64,000 bases of DNA from Mucilaginibacter celer (GTDB taxonomy: Bacteria; Bacteroidota; Bacteroidia; Sphingobacteriales; Sphingobacteriaceae), in assembly GCF_003576455.2 (NCBI RefSeq), contig NZ_CP032869.1, forward strand, positions 4,464,001 through 4,528,000, in the 5' to 3' direction. The translations under genes and the position numbers were made by a program. The first letter of the stretch is position 1. Each line of letters begins with the position of its first letter. This document shows, in pieces, positions 45,245 to 53,258 of the stretch. The notes beneath the pieces were generated by a model, which was given only the letters and a program-made list of their open reading frames with translations, was not told the origin of the DNA and did no database searches.

Positions 45245-45763
45245 TTAACCTCTTTCCTGTAATGTTTTTACGAGGCCTGCAATAGTAGTTCCGCCTGATT
45301 GTAGAGCAGAAAGTACATTTTTGGCAGGTGATTGAAGTAAGCCAACTATCTCGCCGATCAGTTGTTCTTTCGATTTCAGCTTGGTTAAAGTATCCAGTTG
45401 GTTATCACCAATAAATACTGCCGAATCAATATAGGCTGCTTTTAAAATTGGTTTTTCACCTGTTTTCCTTAATTGTTTGATCAACTTTGCCGGAGCAGTT
45501 GCTGATTTTGAGAAAAGGATTGATGATGAACCTTTTAATACATCATATATCGGGCTAAAATCGCCGCCTGCAGCTTCCATAGCTTTTTTAATTAAGCTAT
45601 TTTTGGTTACCTGCATCGTAATGTCGTTTTCAAAACATTTGCGGCGGATATTGTTGATCTTGGCTACAGTCAGGTCTGAAGTATCAGTGATATAAAAATT
45701 ACCATACTCTTTGATCTGCTCAGTAAGGGCTACAACAAGGTCGTATTTTTCTTCTTTATTCAT
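45245..45763 (-). CDS. rplJ: Ribosomal protein uL10
   Basis: The 172-residue stalk base protein starts MNKEEKYDLVVALTEQIKEYGNFYITDTSDLTVAKINNIRRKC, typical of Bacteroidota L10, and ends with the helix that carries L12 dimers. It begins 2 bases after the rplA stop, so translation is likely coupled. Confidence 0.97.
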   Translation of the reverse strand: MNKEEKYDLVVALTEQIKEYGNFYITDTSDLTVAKINNIRRKCFENDITMQVTKNSLIKKAMEAAGGDFSPIYDVLKGSSSILFSKSATAPAKLIKQLRKTGEKPILKAAYIDSAVFIGDNQLDTLTKLKSKEQLIGEIVGLLQSPAKNVLSALQSGGTTIAGLVKTLQERG

Positions 45764-45765
45764 GA

Positions 45766-46464
45766 TTAGATCCCCGCTACTGATTTAGTTTCAACTGTAA
45801 TACCAGGCGACATAGTTGAAGAGATATGAATGCTCTTGAAATATGTTCCTTTTGCTGCAGAAGGTTTTAATTTAGAGATTGTTTGCAATACTTCTAATGC
45901 ATTCTCATAAATTTTATCTGCAGAGAAAGATGCTTTACCTATCGAAGTGTGGATGATACCGGTTTTGTCAACCTTGAAGTCAATTTTACCACCTTTTACC
46001 TCAGTTACAGCTTTACCAACCTCTGGGGTTACTGTACCTGATTTAGGGTTAGGCATCAAGTTACGTGGACCTAAAATACGACCCAAACGACCAACTTTAG
46101 CCATAACACTTGGCATAGTGATGATAATATCAACATCAGTCCATCCGCCTTCAATCTTGGCGATATAATCATCCAAACCTACGTAATCTGCACCTGCGTC
46201 TTTAGCTTCTTGCTCCTTATCAGGAGTACAAAGTACTAATACACGTACAGTTTTACCGGTACCATGAGGTAATGTTGCAATACCACGCACCATTTGATTG
46301 GCTTTACGTGGGTCAACACCTAAACGAACGTCTATATCAACTGATGAATCAAATTTGGTTAAGGTTAATTCCTTTACCAATGCAGATGCATCCTGTAATG
46401 TGTACGATTTGTTTGCCTCAATTTTGGAGAGTGCCACTTTTTGATTTTTTGTTAATCTTGCCAC
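45766..46464 (-). CDS. rplA: Ribosomal protein uL1
   Basis: The 232-residue protein binds 23S rRNA at the L1 stalk. Signature GRILGPRNLMPNPKSGTVTPEVGKAV is present. The start is GTG (46462-46464, MARLTKNQK). L1 often represses its own operon by binding the leader of rplK; the unusual spacer before it (46465-46569) is repeat-rich. Confidence 0.97.
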   Translation of the reverse strand: MARLTKNQKVALSKIEANKSYTLQDASALVKELTLTKFDSSVDIDVRLGVDPRKANQMVRGIATLPHGTGKTVRVLVLCTPDKEQEAKDAGADYVGLDDYIAKIEGGWTDVDIIITMPSVMAKVGRLGRILGPRNLMPNPKSGTVTPEVGKAVTEVKGGKIDFKVDKTGIIHTSIGKASFSADKIYENALEVLQTISKLKPSAAKGTYFKSIHISSTMSPGITVETKSVAGI

Positions 46465-46569
46465 TGTCTTTAAACTGATTTGTATAAATTAATAATTTCT
46501 CAATTTCGAATTTCGGAATTTCGATTTCGGAATTAAATCCGAACTCCCAAATCCGACGTCCGAAATCAA
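46465..46569. repeat. Inverted word repeat between rplK and rplA
   Basis: AATTTCGGAATTTCGATTTCGGAATT-type words (46501-46535) face the complements AAATCCGAAC...AAATCCGACGTCCGAAAT (46535-46566). They can fold into an imperfect hairpin in the mRNA just ahead of rplA. No gene is seen. Confidence 0.6.
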
Positions 46570-47010
46570 TTAGTTCCAGGGAGCTGTACCAGATACAGTA
46601 ATTCCCATGCTGCGGGCAGTGCCTGCTACCATTTTCATGGCCGATTCAACTGTGAACGCGTTCAAGTCAACCATTTTATCTTTGGCGATAGTCTCAACCT
46701 GTTCCCAGTTTACGCTGGCAACTTTTTTACGGTTAGGCTCGGCCGAACCACTCTTTAAACCGGTAGCTTCCAATAACTGGATAGCAACGGGAGGGGTTTT
46801 GATGATAAATTCGAATGATTTGTCAACATAAACAGTAATCAAAACAGGCAATATTTTCCCAGGTTTGTCTTGGGTACGTGCATTAAATTGCTTGCAAAAC
46901 TCCATGATGTTCACACCTTTTGCACCCAATGCAGGGCCAATTGGTGGTGATGGGTTTGCAGCGCCGGCTTTAACTTGCAGCTTAACCATTGCACCGATCT
47001 CTTTTGCCAT
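46570..47010 (-). CDS. rplK: Ribosomal protein uL11
   Basis: The 146-residue protein belongs to the GTPase-associated centre. MAKEIGAMVKLQVKAGAANPSPPIGPALGAKGVNIMEFCKQFN is the conserved N-terminal domain; the C-terminal rRNA-binding block ends GTARSMGITVSG. It is the first gene of the rplKAJL group, 204 bases downstream of nusG. Confidence 0.98.
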   Translation of the reverse strand: MAKEIGAMVKLQVKAGAANPSPPIGPALGAKGVNIMEFCKQFNARTQDKPGKILPVLITVYVDKSFEFIIKTPPVAIQLLEATGLKSGSAEPNRKKVASVNWEQVETIAKDKMVDLNAFTVESAMKMVAGTARSMGITVSGTAPWN

Positions 47011-47176
47011 TTTAATTTACTTTAATTATAAACTCAATGTTAGTACGTGGAAGCTTAGTAACATTTAAGATCTTTAATTTGGCAGCTGTTGTAAAGGCTA
47101 AGCCTTAAATTTTAACGCTTTCTTAATACTCAGCGCTGCCGTTTTTAATATTTTGTATGTAAGTTTATCATGTGAT

Positions 47177-47201
47177 AGTACCCGCCTTCCATTTGGGTAC
47201 T
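47177..47201 (-). other. Small hairpin after nusG
   Basis: A 7-bp stem AGTACCC / GGGTACT (47177-47183 and 47195-47201) with an 11-base loop. It is 14 bases after the nusG stop and has no T run, so it is unlikely to be a full terminator. It could mark a processing site or attenuator before rplK. Confidence 0.4.
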
Positions 47202-47214
47202 GATGATAAAAAAA

Positions 47215-47757
47215 CTATTCTTTCTCTACCTGCATGTAATTCAATTCGAGCGGCGTACGACGACCGAATATCTTTACCATTACCTTCAACTTCTTCTTCT
47301 CTTCGTTTACCTCTTCGATAACACCGCTGAAGCCGTTGAAAGGGCCATCCATAACTTTAACGTTTTCGCCTACATAGTAAGGAACGTTCATAGTCTCGGC
47401 CTGGCTTGTCATCTCGTCAACCTTACCTAAAATACGGTTAACTTCTGATTGACGCAGCGGAATAGCGTTTCCGGCTTTATCACCCAGGAAACCTATAACG
47501 CTGTTAATGTTTTTAATAATGTGCTCGGTTTCGCCATCTAAAACGGCTTCCATTAACACATAGCCCGGAAAGTAGTTACGCTCTTTAGCTATCTTCTTTC
47601 CATCGCGCATCTGGTAATACTTTTCGGTAGGTATTAATACCTGTGGTACCAAATGACTGATGCCCAAACGGCTAATTTCGGCATCAATATACTGTTTAAC
47701 TTTTTTTTCTTTACCGCTAATGGCCCTAACTACATACCATTTCAATTGATCACTCAT
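47215..47757 (-). CDS. nusG: Transcription termination/antitermination factor NusG
   Basis: The 180-residue protein has the NGN domain (WYVVRAISGKEKKVKQYI; YFPGYVLMEAVLDGE) and a C-terminal KOW domain (GENVKVMDGPFNGFSGVIEEVNEEKKKLKVMVKIFGR). It is 16 bases downstream of secE, the standard arrangement. A single domain set shows it is housekeeping NusG, not a UpxY-type specialised homologue tied to the polysaccharide locus. Confidence 0.97.
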   Translation of the reverse strand: MSDQLKWYVVRAISGKEKKVKQYIDAEISRLGISHLVPQVLIPTEKYYQMRDGKKIAKERNYFPGYVLMEAVLDGETEHIIKNINSVIGFLGDKAGNAIPLRQSEVNRILGKVDEMTSQAETMNVPYYVGENVKVMDGPFNGFSGVIEEVNEEKKKLKVMVKIFGRRTPLELNYMQVEKE

Positions 47758-47773
47758 TCTCGTCTCCCTGATA

Positions 47774-47968
47774 TTAAGTTAGCGATGTATAAAACAGTTT
47801 AAGCAAATAGTTAATGATCTGGTCCATACCTAAAATAACCAAAGCAATAATGATTGCCGCAACCAATACCAAAACAGCGCTGCTTTGCAGCTCGCGCCAT
47901 GTAGGCCAGGTAACCTTTTCGGTTAACTCGATATACGACTCTTTAATATATTCAGCTACACTTGCCAT
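47774..47968 (-). CDS. secE: Protein translocase subunit SecE
   Basis: A 64-residue single-span subunit of the SecYEG channel. I choose the ATG at 47968 (MASVAEYIKESYIELTEKVTWPTWRELQ). A longer in-frame reading would run into tRNA-Trp. VTWPTW is the SecE signature and one membrane segment follows. Confidence 0.95.
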   Translation of the reverse strand: MASVAEYIKESYIELTEKVTWPTWRELQSSAVLVLVAAIIIALVILGMDQIINYLLKLFYTSLT

Positions 47969-47986
47969 CTTTATATTGTGCTTAAG

Positions 47987-48058
47987 CACGGGAACAAGGA
48001 TTCGAACCCTGATCAAAGGTTTTGGAGACCTCTATTCTACCGTTGAACTATTCCCGTG
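47987..48058 (-). tRNA. tRNA-Trp (CCA)
   Basis: A 72-base cloverleaf: acceptor CACGGGA paired with TCCCGTG, a GGTTCGAATCC T-arm, and an anticodon loop with CCA. No encoded 3' CCA. It lies between tuf and secE, the usual place in Bacteroidota. Confidence 0.95.
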
Positions 48059-48076
48059 TATTATGTTTTATAATAA

Positions 48077-48117
48077 GAAAACATAAGTTTGCCGTTGAAG
48101 GCTAAACTTATGTTTTC
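48077..48117 (-). terminator. Terminator after tuf
   Basis: A perfect 14-bp inverted repeat (GAAAACATAAGTTT at 48077-48090, complement at 48104-48117), extended inward by GCC/GGC with one bulged T. It is 25 bases after the tuf stop and followed by T/A-rich sequence on the minus strand. Confidence 0.8.
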
Positions 48118-48142
48118 AAATTAACCTTTTATTGAAATGTTA

Positions 48143-49330
48143 TTACTTAACGATTTCAGTTACCTGGCCAGCACCTACAGTCCTGCCACCTTCACGGATA
48201 GCGAAACGTAAGCCTTTTTCCATAGCGATTGCGTTGATCAATTTTACGTTGATTGTAACGTTATCACCTGGCATAACCATTTCTACACCTGGTTCTAATG
48301 AAATCTCACCAGTAACGTCAGTGGTACGGAAATAGAATTGTGGACGGTATTTGTTGAAGAATGGAGTGTGACGGCCACCTTCTGCTTTTGATAATACGTA
48401 AACTTCTGCTTTGAAATCGGTGTGAGGAGTTACTGAACCTGGTTTACAGATAACCATACCACGACGGATATCAGTTTTCTCAATACCACGTAACAATAAA
48501 CCTACGTTGTCACCAGCTTCACCACGGTCAAGGATTTTGCGGAACATCTCAACACCGGTTACGGTTGATTTCAAGTTCTCAGCACCCATACCCAAGATGT
48601 CAACAGGCTCGCCAGAGTTGATTACACCACGCTCGATACGACCAGTTGCTACAGTACCACGACCAGTGATCGAGAATACGTCTTCAACCGGCATCAGGAA
48701 TGGAAGATCTGTCAAACGTGGAGGGATTGGGATGTAGCTATCTACAGCATCCATCAATTCCATGATTTTTTCAACCCATTTTGGATCAGCGTTCAAGCCA
48801 CCCAAAGCAGAACCTTGAATAACCGGGATATCATCACCTGGGAATTCGTAGAATGATAATAATTCACGAACTTCCATTTCTACCAACTCCAATAATTCAG
48901 GATCATCAACCATGTCAACTTTGTTCATGAAAACAACAAGTGCAGGTACACCTACCTGACGAGCTAACAGGATGTGCTCACGAGTTTGAGGCATTGGGCC
49001 GTCAGTAGCAGCAACTACGATGATAGCACCGTCCATCTGAGCAGCACCGGTAACCATGTTTTTCACGTAATCCGCGTGACCTGGACAGTCAACGTGTGCG
49101 TAGTGACGGTTAGCAGTTGAATATTCAACGTGGGCAGTGTTGATAGTGATACCACGCTCTTTTTCTTCAGGAGCAGAGTCAATTGAATCAAATGAACGAG
49201 CTTCTGATAAACCTTTGTCAGCCAAAACTTTAGTGATAGCTGCGGTAAGGGTTGTTTTACCGTGGTCAACGTGACCGATTGTACCGATGTTTAAGTGCGG
49301 CTTACTGCGGTCAAACTTTTCTTTTGCCAT
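48143..49330 (-). CDS. tuf: Elongation factor Tu
   Basis: The 395-residue GTPase delivers aminoacyl-tRNA to the ribosome. G motifs: GHVDHGKTT near residue 19, DCPGHADYVKNM and NKVDMVDD. The three-domain length and the terminal RTVGAGQVTEIVK are typical. tRNA genes lie on both sides and are probably part of the same transcript. Confidence 0.99.
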   Translation of the reverse strand: MAKEKFDRSKPHLNIGTIGHVDHGKTTLTAAITKVLADKGLSEARSFDSIDSAPEEKERGITINTAHVEYSTANRHYAHVDCPGHADYVKNMVTGAAQMDGAIIVVAATDGPMPQTREHILLARQVGVPALVVFMNKVDMVDDPELLELVEMEVRELLSFYEFPGDDIPVIQGSALGGLNADPKWVEKIMELMDAVDSYIPIPPRLTDLPFLMPVEDVFSITGRGTVATGRIERGVINSGEPVDILGMGAENLKSTVTGVEMFRKILDRGEAGDNVGLLLRGIEKTDIRRGMVICKPGSVTPHTDFKAEVYVLSKAEGGRHTPFFNKYRPQFYFRTTDVTGEISLEPGVEMVMPGDNVTINVKLINAIAMEKGLRFAIREGGRTVGAGQVTEIVK

Positions 49331-49390
49331 GATCTATAAATTATTTTTGTAGGTTAATTTAACTTTAATGTAATGTTTTAAATAACACTG

Positions 49391-49462
<72 letters not shown>

Positions 49463-49768
49463 TTATATTTTTCAGTTTGCAGTAGCAGTTTCCAGTTTGC
49501 AGTAGCTTTTTAACTGCCAACTGCTTACGACCAACTGCCTTCTGTTACTGAGCGGAAGACGAGGTTCGAACTCGCGACCTATAGCTTGGAAGGCTATCGC
49601 TCTACCAACTGAGCTACTTCCGCTTGTTCAGTTTGCAGTTTGTAGTTTTCAGCTTGCAGGTAATCTGCTCACCGATCCTCATCACTGAAACCTCCTTAAT
49701 CAAGTTAGCAGTTTACAATCCGGTTAACTATTGCTAACTGAAAACTGCAAACTGCTTACTCAATAAAG
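49463..49768. repeat. CAGTTTGCAGT-type inverted words in the tRNA spacers
   Basis: The two spacers around tRNA-Gly (49463-49550 and 49624-49768) are dominated by CAGTTTGCAGT-like words and by their complements such as ACTGCAAACTGC. In the right-hand spacer 49626-49657 and 49736-49755 can pair. No gene or promoter is evident in either spacer. Confidence 0.6.
49551..49623 (-). tRNA. tRNA-Gly (TCC)
   Basis: A 73-base cloverleaf: acceptor GCGGAAG with CTTCCGC, anticodon loop CTTCCAA giving TCC, and a GAGTTCGAACCTC T-arm. Confidence 0.95.
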
Positions 49769-49849
49769 TGGGGGGAGAAGGATTCGAACCTTCGTAGCCG
49801 AAGCAACGGATTTACAGTCCGTCCCATTTGACCGCTCTGGTATCCCCCC
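49769..49849 (-). tRNA. tRNA-Tyr (GTA)
   Basis: An 81-base class II tRNA with acceptor GGGGGGA, anticodon loop CTGTAAA (GTA), a long variable arm (TTGCTTCGGCTAC) and discriminator A. Confidence 0.95.
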
Positions 49850-49913
49850 GGTAGTTTATCCCGGTTTGTGATGTCCAAAATTGAAGCTAAACACCTCAAT
49901 CCGAAAAAAACTG

Positions 49914-49986
<73 letters not shown>

Positions 49987-50046
49987 TTTTATTTTTACTT
50001 TGCCTTTACGTTATTTTAAGACTGTGTGCCTTTCGATAACGGAGCG

Positions 50047-50054
50047 CAAAACTA
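50047..50054 (-). promoter_or_regulatory. -7 element of the tRNA-tuf promoter
   Basis: The minus strand reads TAGTTTTG, a full match to the Bacteroidota -7 consensus TAnnTTTG. It lies 60 bases upstream of tRNA-Thr(TGT). The -33 position (CTTT about 19 bases upstream) is poor, so the site is likely but not certain. Confidence 0.5.
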
Positions 50055-50191
50055 ATAAGCTTTTTGATATTTTAAAGAACTATTTTAACTTTTTTTTGAG
50101 GTGTTAAAACTTGCCAAATTGCGGCGCTGTACCTCCCCCGAAACGGGACTGCAAATCTACAAAAAATAACACCACGTCAAAATTTTTTATC

Positions 50192-50225
50192 AAAAAAAAT
50201 CGACAGGCGGTAAACCTGTCGATTT
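50192..50225 (-). terminator. Terminator after hpf
   Basis: A perfect 11-bp stem (AAATCGACAGG and complement) with a seven-base loop, followed by eight T on the minus strand. It lies 27 bases after the hpf stop and closes the rpsU-xerC-hpf unit before the tRNA promoter. Confidence 0.9.
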
Positions 50226-50251
50226 CTGAGCTAAAAAAGCCCTTTTTAATA

Positions 50252-50599
50252 TTAAAAACCGTCTTCGGCAGCCGTTAATATGGCTTTCTTGGCCGAGGCA
50301 TCGGCTATTGCTTTCTTTTGTTTATGCTTTTCAATCTGTTTACGAAGGCTTTCGATGGCCAGATCAGTAGCTTCTTCAAAGCTTTTGCATTTTTCTTTTG
50401 CAAAGATCTGGTTACCCGGCAGCTGCACTTTTATTTCGGTTATTTTGTTACACTCATCTTCCACATTTTCAAGCTTTAAGTAAACTTCACCGCTAATAAT
50501 ATGGTCATAAAACGTGTCAAGCTTATCAGCTTTCTTCTGAATAAAATCTAATAGTTTCTTGTCTGCGGTGAAATGAATTGACTGCACTGTAATTTTCAT
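50252..50599 (-). CDS. hpf: Ribosome hibernation promoting factor, short form (HPF/RaiA)
   Basis: The 115-residue protein binds the 30S decoding site in stationary phase. The S30AE/RaiA fold is seen in MKITVQSIHFTADKKLLDFIQKKADKLDTFYDHI and QIFAKEKCKSFEEATDLAIESLRKQIEKHKQKK. It lacks the long C-terminal dimerisation domain. The start has a strong SD, AAGGAGG ending 4 bases before the ATG, placed directly after the xerC stop codon. Most neighbours have no SD at all. Confidence 0.94.
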   Translation of the reverse strand: MKITVQSIHFTADKKLLDFIQKKADKLDTFYDHIISGEVYLKLENVEDECNKITEIKVQLPGNQIFAKEKCKSFEEATDLAIESLRKQIEKHKQKKAIADASAKKAILTAAEDGF

Positions 50600-50603
50600 G
50601 TTT

Positions 50604-50610
50604 CCTCCTT
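50604..50610 (-). promoter_or_regulatory. Strong Shine-Dalgarno sequence of hpf
   Basis: The minus strand reads AAGGAGG, then AAAC, then ATG: near-ideal complementarity to the 16S 3' end and close spacing. Bacteroidota ribosomes normally hide their anti-SD, so such a site is unusual and probably regulatory. Confidence 0.8.
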
Positions 50611-50611
50611 T

Positions 50612-51523
50612 TTAAGCCTTTGGATGGGCGAGTTTATAAATAGATTTTAGTCTTTCAACTGAATTGTGCGTATAGATTTGGGTTGCGCTGAGGTTGGCAT
50701 GACCCAAAAGTTCTTTGATCGAATTTAAATCGGCTCCTTTATTTAACAATGTTGTTGCAAACGTATGCCGCAGCACATGCGGGCTACGTTTGCTTTGGGT
50801 TGATATGTTGGAAAGGTATTTCTGCACTATTAAATATATCATAGCCGGATAAGCCCCGGCTCCTTTATTTGTAACGATTAATGTGAAGGAATTGTTATCA
50901 AAATTTTGATTTTTCTTTAAGTCGATATACTCCTTCAGCAGATTCTTCAGCTCCGTATTCACGGGGATAATGCGTTCTTTATTGCGCTTGCCTAATACTT
51001 TCACTACCCCATCGTGCAAGTTAACGTCCTGTTCTTTAACGCCTAACAGTTCGGCCAGGCGCATGCCGGTGCCAAACAACATTTCGATGATCAGTTTATC
51101 GCGCCGGCCTTCAAAATCGGCCGAAAAAATTTCGTCGCTATCCAGCATTTCGGTAAGGCGGTCGCCCTCCACCACCACCGGCAGGCTTTTGGGTATTTTT
51201 TGCGATTGGATGCGCGAGGCCGGGTTGGTTTCAATAACACCTTCCTGCAGTAAAAATTTAAAGTATTTGCGCAGCGTGGCCATTTTGCGGTTAACCGAAC
51301 GGGCCAGCATTTTTTGGTCAATCAATTCAACCATCCAGTTACGGATGTGATGATAGCTTATTTGGGATGGATGCGTAATTTCCGGCTCGGGCGCGGGATC
51401 TGCGTTACCGGGATTGTTCAGGAAGAGCATGAACTGATCCAGATCAGACTGATAAGCGGTTACTGTATGTGCTGAGTACCGCTTTTCGTACTTGATGTAT
51501 TGGATAAAACGCTCTGAAAACAT
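50612..51523 (-). CDS. xerC: Tyrosine site-specific recombinase (XerC-like)
   Basis: The 303-residue protein has an N-terminal SAM-like core-binding domain (residues about 1-100) and a catalytic domain with Arg in GTGMRLAELLGV, HVLRHTFATTLL (His-x-x-Arg), LLGHANLSATQIYTHNS (second His and nucleophile Tyr). Complete active site and family length point to chromosome dimer resolution at dif with XerD. It lies between rpsU and hpf in the same direction; no mobile element surrounds it. Confidence 0.93.
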   Translation of the reverse strand: MFSERFIQYIKYEKRYSAHTVTAYQSDLDQFMLFLNNPGNADPAPEPEITHPSQISYHHIRNWMVELIDQKMLARSVNRKMATLRKYFKFLLQEGVIETNPASRIQSQKIPKSLPVVVEGDRLTEMLDSDEIFSADFEGRRDKLIIEMLFGTGMRLAELLGVKEQDVNLHDGVVKVLGKRNKERIIPVNTELKNLLKEYIDLKKNQNFDNNSFTLIVTNKGAGAYPAMIYLIVQKYLSNISTQSKRSPHVLRHTFATTLLNKGADLNSIKELLGHANLSATQIYTHNSVERLKSIYKLAHPKA

Positions 51524-51617
51524 AAAAAACTATTTATACATCCGGAATGATGAATGTACAAATAGTTTTAATATAGTGTCAAGAAATTAATAAATTCTTT
51601 TCAACAAAAAAAAGAAC

Positions 51618-51809
51618 TTAAACTGTTTCCTGGTTTAAACCTTGTTTATAGATTGCATGTTTAACAACATGACGACGGGTTACAGATTTCTTTTCGAAAG
51701 CCTGACGACTACGTAGTTCTCTTAAAACACCTGTTTTTTCGAATTTTTTCTTGAAGCGTTTCAATGCTTTGTCTAATGATTCGCCGTCTTTTACGTTAAT
51801 AATGATCAT
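51618..51809 (-). CDS. rpsU: Ribosomal protein bS21
   Basis: I choose the ATG at 51809 (MIIINVKDGESLDKALKRFKKKFEKTGVLREL), giving 63 residues, the normal Bacteroidota length; a longer reading from 51833 would translate through the SD. bS21 is one of the proteins that block the anti-SD of 16S rRNA in Bacteroidota. The gene has its own near-perfect promoter and a strong SD, with a CCTCC that can pair with the SD (see separate entries). Confidence 0.96.
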   Translation of the reverse strand: MIIINVKDGESLDKALKRFKKKFEKTGVLRELRSRQAFEKKSVTRRHVVKHAIYKQGLNQETV

Positions 51810-51821
51810 AATTCCTAAAAT

Positions 51822-51840
51822 ACCTCCTTTCAAGGGAGGG
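51822..51840 (-). promoter_or_regulatory. rpsU leader: SD and complementary CCTCC
   Basis: On the minus strand the leader reads CCCTCC, CTTGAAA, GGAGG, then 13 bases to the ATG, with a second AGGA nearer the start. CCTCC (51835-51839) can pair with GGAGG (51823-51827) around a seven-base loop. The CCTCC is also identical to the anti-SD core. The predicted transcription start falls in or just before it. Confidence 0.6.
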
Positions 51841-51871
51841 CAAAGATAATCACAATGTTTTGAATATCAAA
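51841..51871 (-). promoter_or_regulatory. rpsU promoter
   Basis: The minus strand reads TTTG (51868-51871), exactly 19 bases, then TATCTTTG (51841-51848). This is a near-ideal Bacteroidota promoter (TTTG-N19-TAnnTTTG). The -7 element ends 31 bases before the ATG, so the 5' leader is about 25 to 30 bases long. Confidence 0.85.
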
Positions 51872-51972
51872 CAGGGAGGGTGGAATTTATTTATCTTTTT
51901 GAAATTACACCGATTAATGGGGGATTACACCAATTGATTGGCGCATTGAATTATTTCATAGTGATCTCCGCT

Positions 51973-52374
51973 TTATTCCGGGGCAATGGTTGTTTTGTAA
52001 TCAAGAATTACCTTTTCTCCACTCTTTCTATATACCTCCAACAGGAAAGATCCTTTTATTTTATGTAGCGAGTCGCCTGCTTCAATTTTGCTTTTCCAAG
52101 TAGGTTCAATTCGATATACCGTTTTATCTTTTAAAATGGCTGTTCGCATATTATGATTGGGTTTATCATTATATACAGTATCCACAACGCCATTAACTGT
52201 TTCTAACGAATCCCGTAGAATAATACTTTCTCTCATGGAAAGTCCAAAAACAGCATTGTAGCTAACAAACAATACGAGGCAAAATGGTATAGAGCAGAAA
52301 ATGCAGTAGATAATTATTTTGTCAATCTTTTGCATGTTATCTAATATCTCTTGCTGCGCCCTATTATTTTTCAT
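51973..52374 (-). CDS. Single-pass membrane protein of unknown function
   Basis: A 133-residue protein with one membrane segment at about residues 20-45 (IIIYCIFCSIPFCLVLFVSYNAVFG) and an extracytoplasmic domain containing repeated charged and beta-prone stretches (TAILKDKTVYRIEPTWKSKIEAGDSLHKIKGSFLLEVYRK). I do not recognise the family. It follows the gene at 52408 after 33 bases, same strand, so the two may be co-transcribed. Confidence 0.6.
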   Translation of the reverse strand: MKNNRAQQEILDNMQKIDKIIIYCIFCSIPFCLVLFVSYNAVFGLSMRESIILRDSLETVNGVVDTVYNDKPNHNMRTAILKDKTVYRIEPTWKSKIEAGDSLHKIKGSFLLEVYRKSGEKVILDYKTTIAPE

Positions 52375-52407
52375 TGATTCGGTTACTTTTCCGGATGCAA
52401 AAAAACG

Positions 52408-53166
52408 TTATCTCATAACAACCTCATTGCTCCAGATAACATTGGCCATTTTTTTACTATGCGCCAACGCGTAAATATTAAGTGGCAGTTGATTACCCAC
52501 TTTATATTTAAACAGGCTCATACCTATCTTAAAGTTTTTAGGCGCAAATGGCTTACTATCGCCCATATCTGTTAAAAAGCAAACCGGTATATTAAATACT
52601 GCTTGCTGATAGGGTGCCACTTTAAAAATTTCAGGCCCATTTTTCCAGCATTTCGTCATTAATAATAATTGTGCGTTCTGTTTGTCGGTGCGAAATATAT
52701 CAAGCCGAGAACACACCATATTTATATATTTTAATGTATCGGCACTTTGGTTACTTAGTATTACCGGCACAAACGCGTAAATGCCCCGGTGAAGTTTACC
52801 ATCATAAACGCACAAGGTATCTTTTGCCTGCCGAATAGAATCCTGGTTTATGGTAATTGTAAAGTTCTCACGGTCAGATGCCGAAAGCGCTTCAAGTACC
52901 GGCTGGACAAAATTGTTAAGCTTATGCCGGTAAAAATTGAGTTTGACATTTGATCTGCTTTTATTCCTCCCACTACGAATTAGTTGAGCGTTTGCAAAAC
53001 CCGAATCCGACCGCATAGCTGTTACAGGAGATAACAAAAGCGGGGTATCGCTTTTTGCCGGCACCGTGATACTTTTTCCGGTATCCAATTTCGCCAACTG
53101 GAACCTTCCGTAGCTTTTACCTAAAACTGCAAACAGAAGAATGATAATAAGGCACGGCTTTTTCAT
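52408..53166 (-). CDS. Secreted protein of unknown function
   Basis: A 252-residue protein with an apparent signal peptide (MKKPCLIIILLFAVLGKSYG). The mature part has mixed beta-rich sequence, two Cys pairs (DTLCVYDG, MVCSRLD, MTKCWKN, PVCFLTD) and no motif I recognise. It is probably periplasmic or outer-surface. The gene downstream at 51973 may be its partner. Confidence 0.6.
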   Translation of the reverse strand: MKKPCLIIILLFAVLGKSYGRFQLAKLDTGKSITVPAKSDTPLLLSPVTAMRSDSGFANAQLIRSGRNKSRSNVKLNFYRHKLNNFVQPVLEALSASDRENFTITINQDSIRQAKDTLCVYDGKLHRGIYAFVPVILSNQSADTLKYINMVCSRLDIFRTDKQNAQLLLMTKCWKNGPEIFKVAPYQQAVFNIPVCFLTDMGDSKPFAPKNFKIGMSLFKYKVGNQLPLNIYALAHSKKMANVIWSNEVVMR

Positions 53167-53258
53167 TCTTAAAAATACTATGTATTTAAGAAAACAAAAT
53201 GTTAAATATTGTTAAGCCATCCCAACCACTCACCTAATCACCCCAATCAACCACTCAC

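Noticed and set aside
44998..45285. Gln/Leu-rich plus-strand open frame opposite rplL
   Set aside because: It is the antisense of the Ala-rich hinge of bL12, a low-complexity artefact.
47215..47757. NusG as a UpxY/RfaH-type regulator of the polysaccharide operon
   Set aside because: It sits between secE and rplK with normal housekeeping NusG motifs and length.
50612..51523. XerC-like gene as part of an integrated mobile element
   Set aside because: It sits between rpsU and hpf with a complete housekeeping-type active site; no att-like repeats, transposase or phage genes are near.
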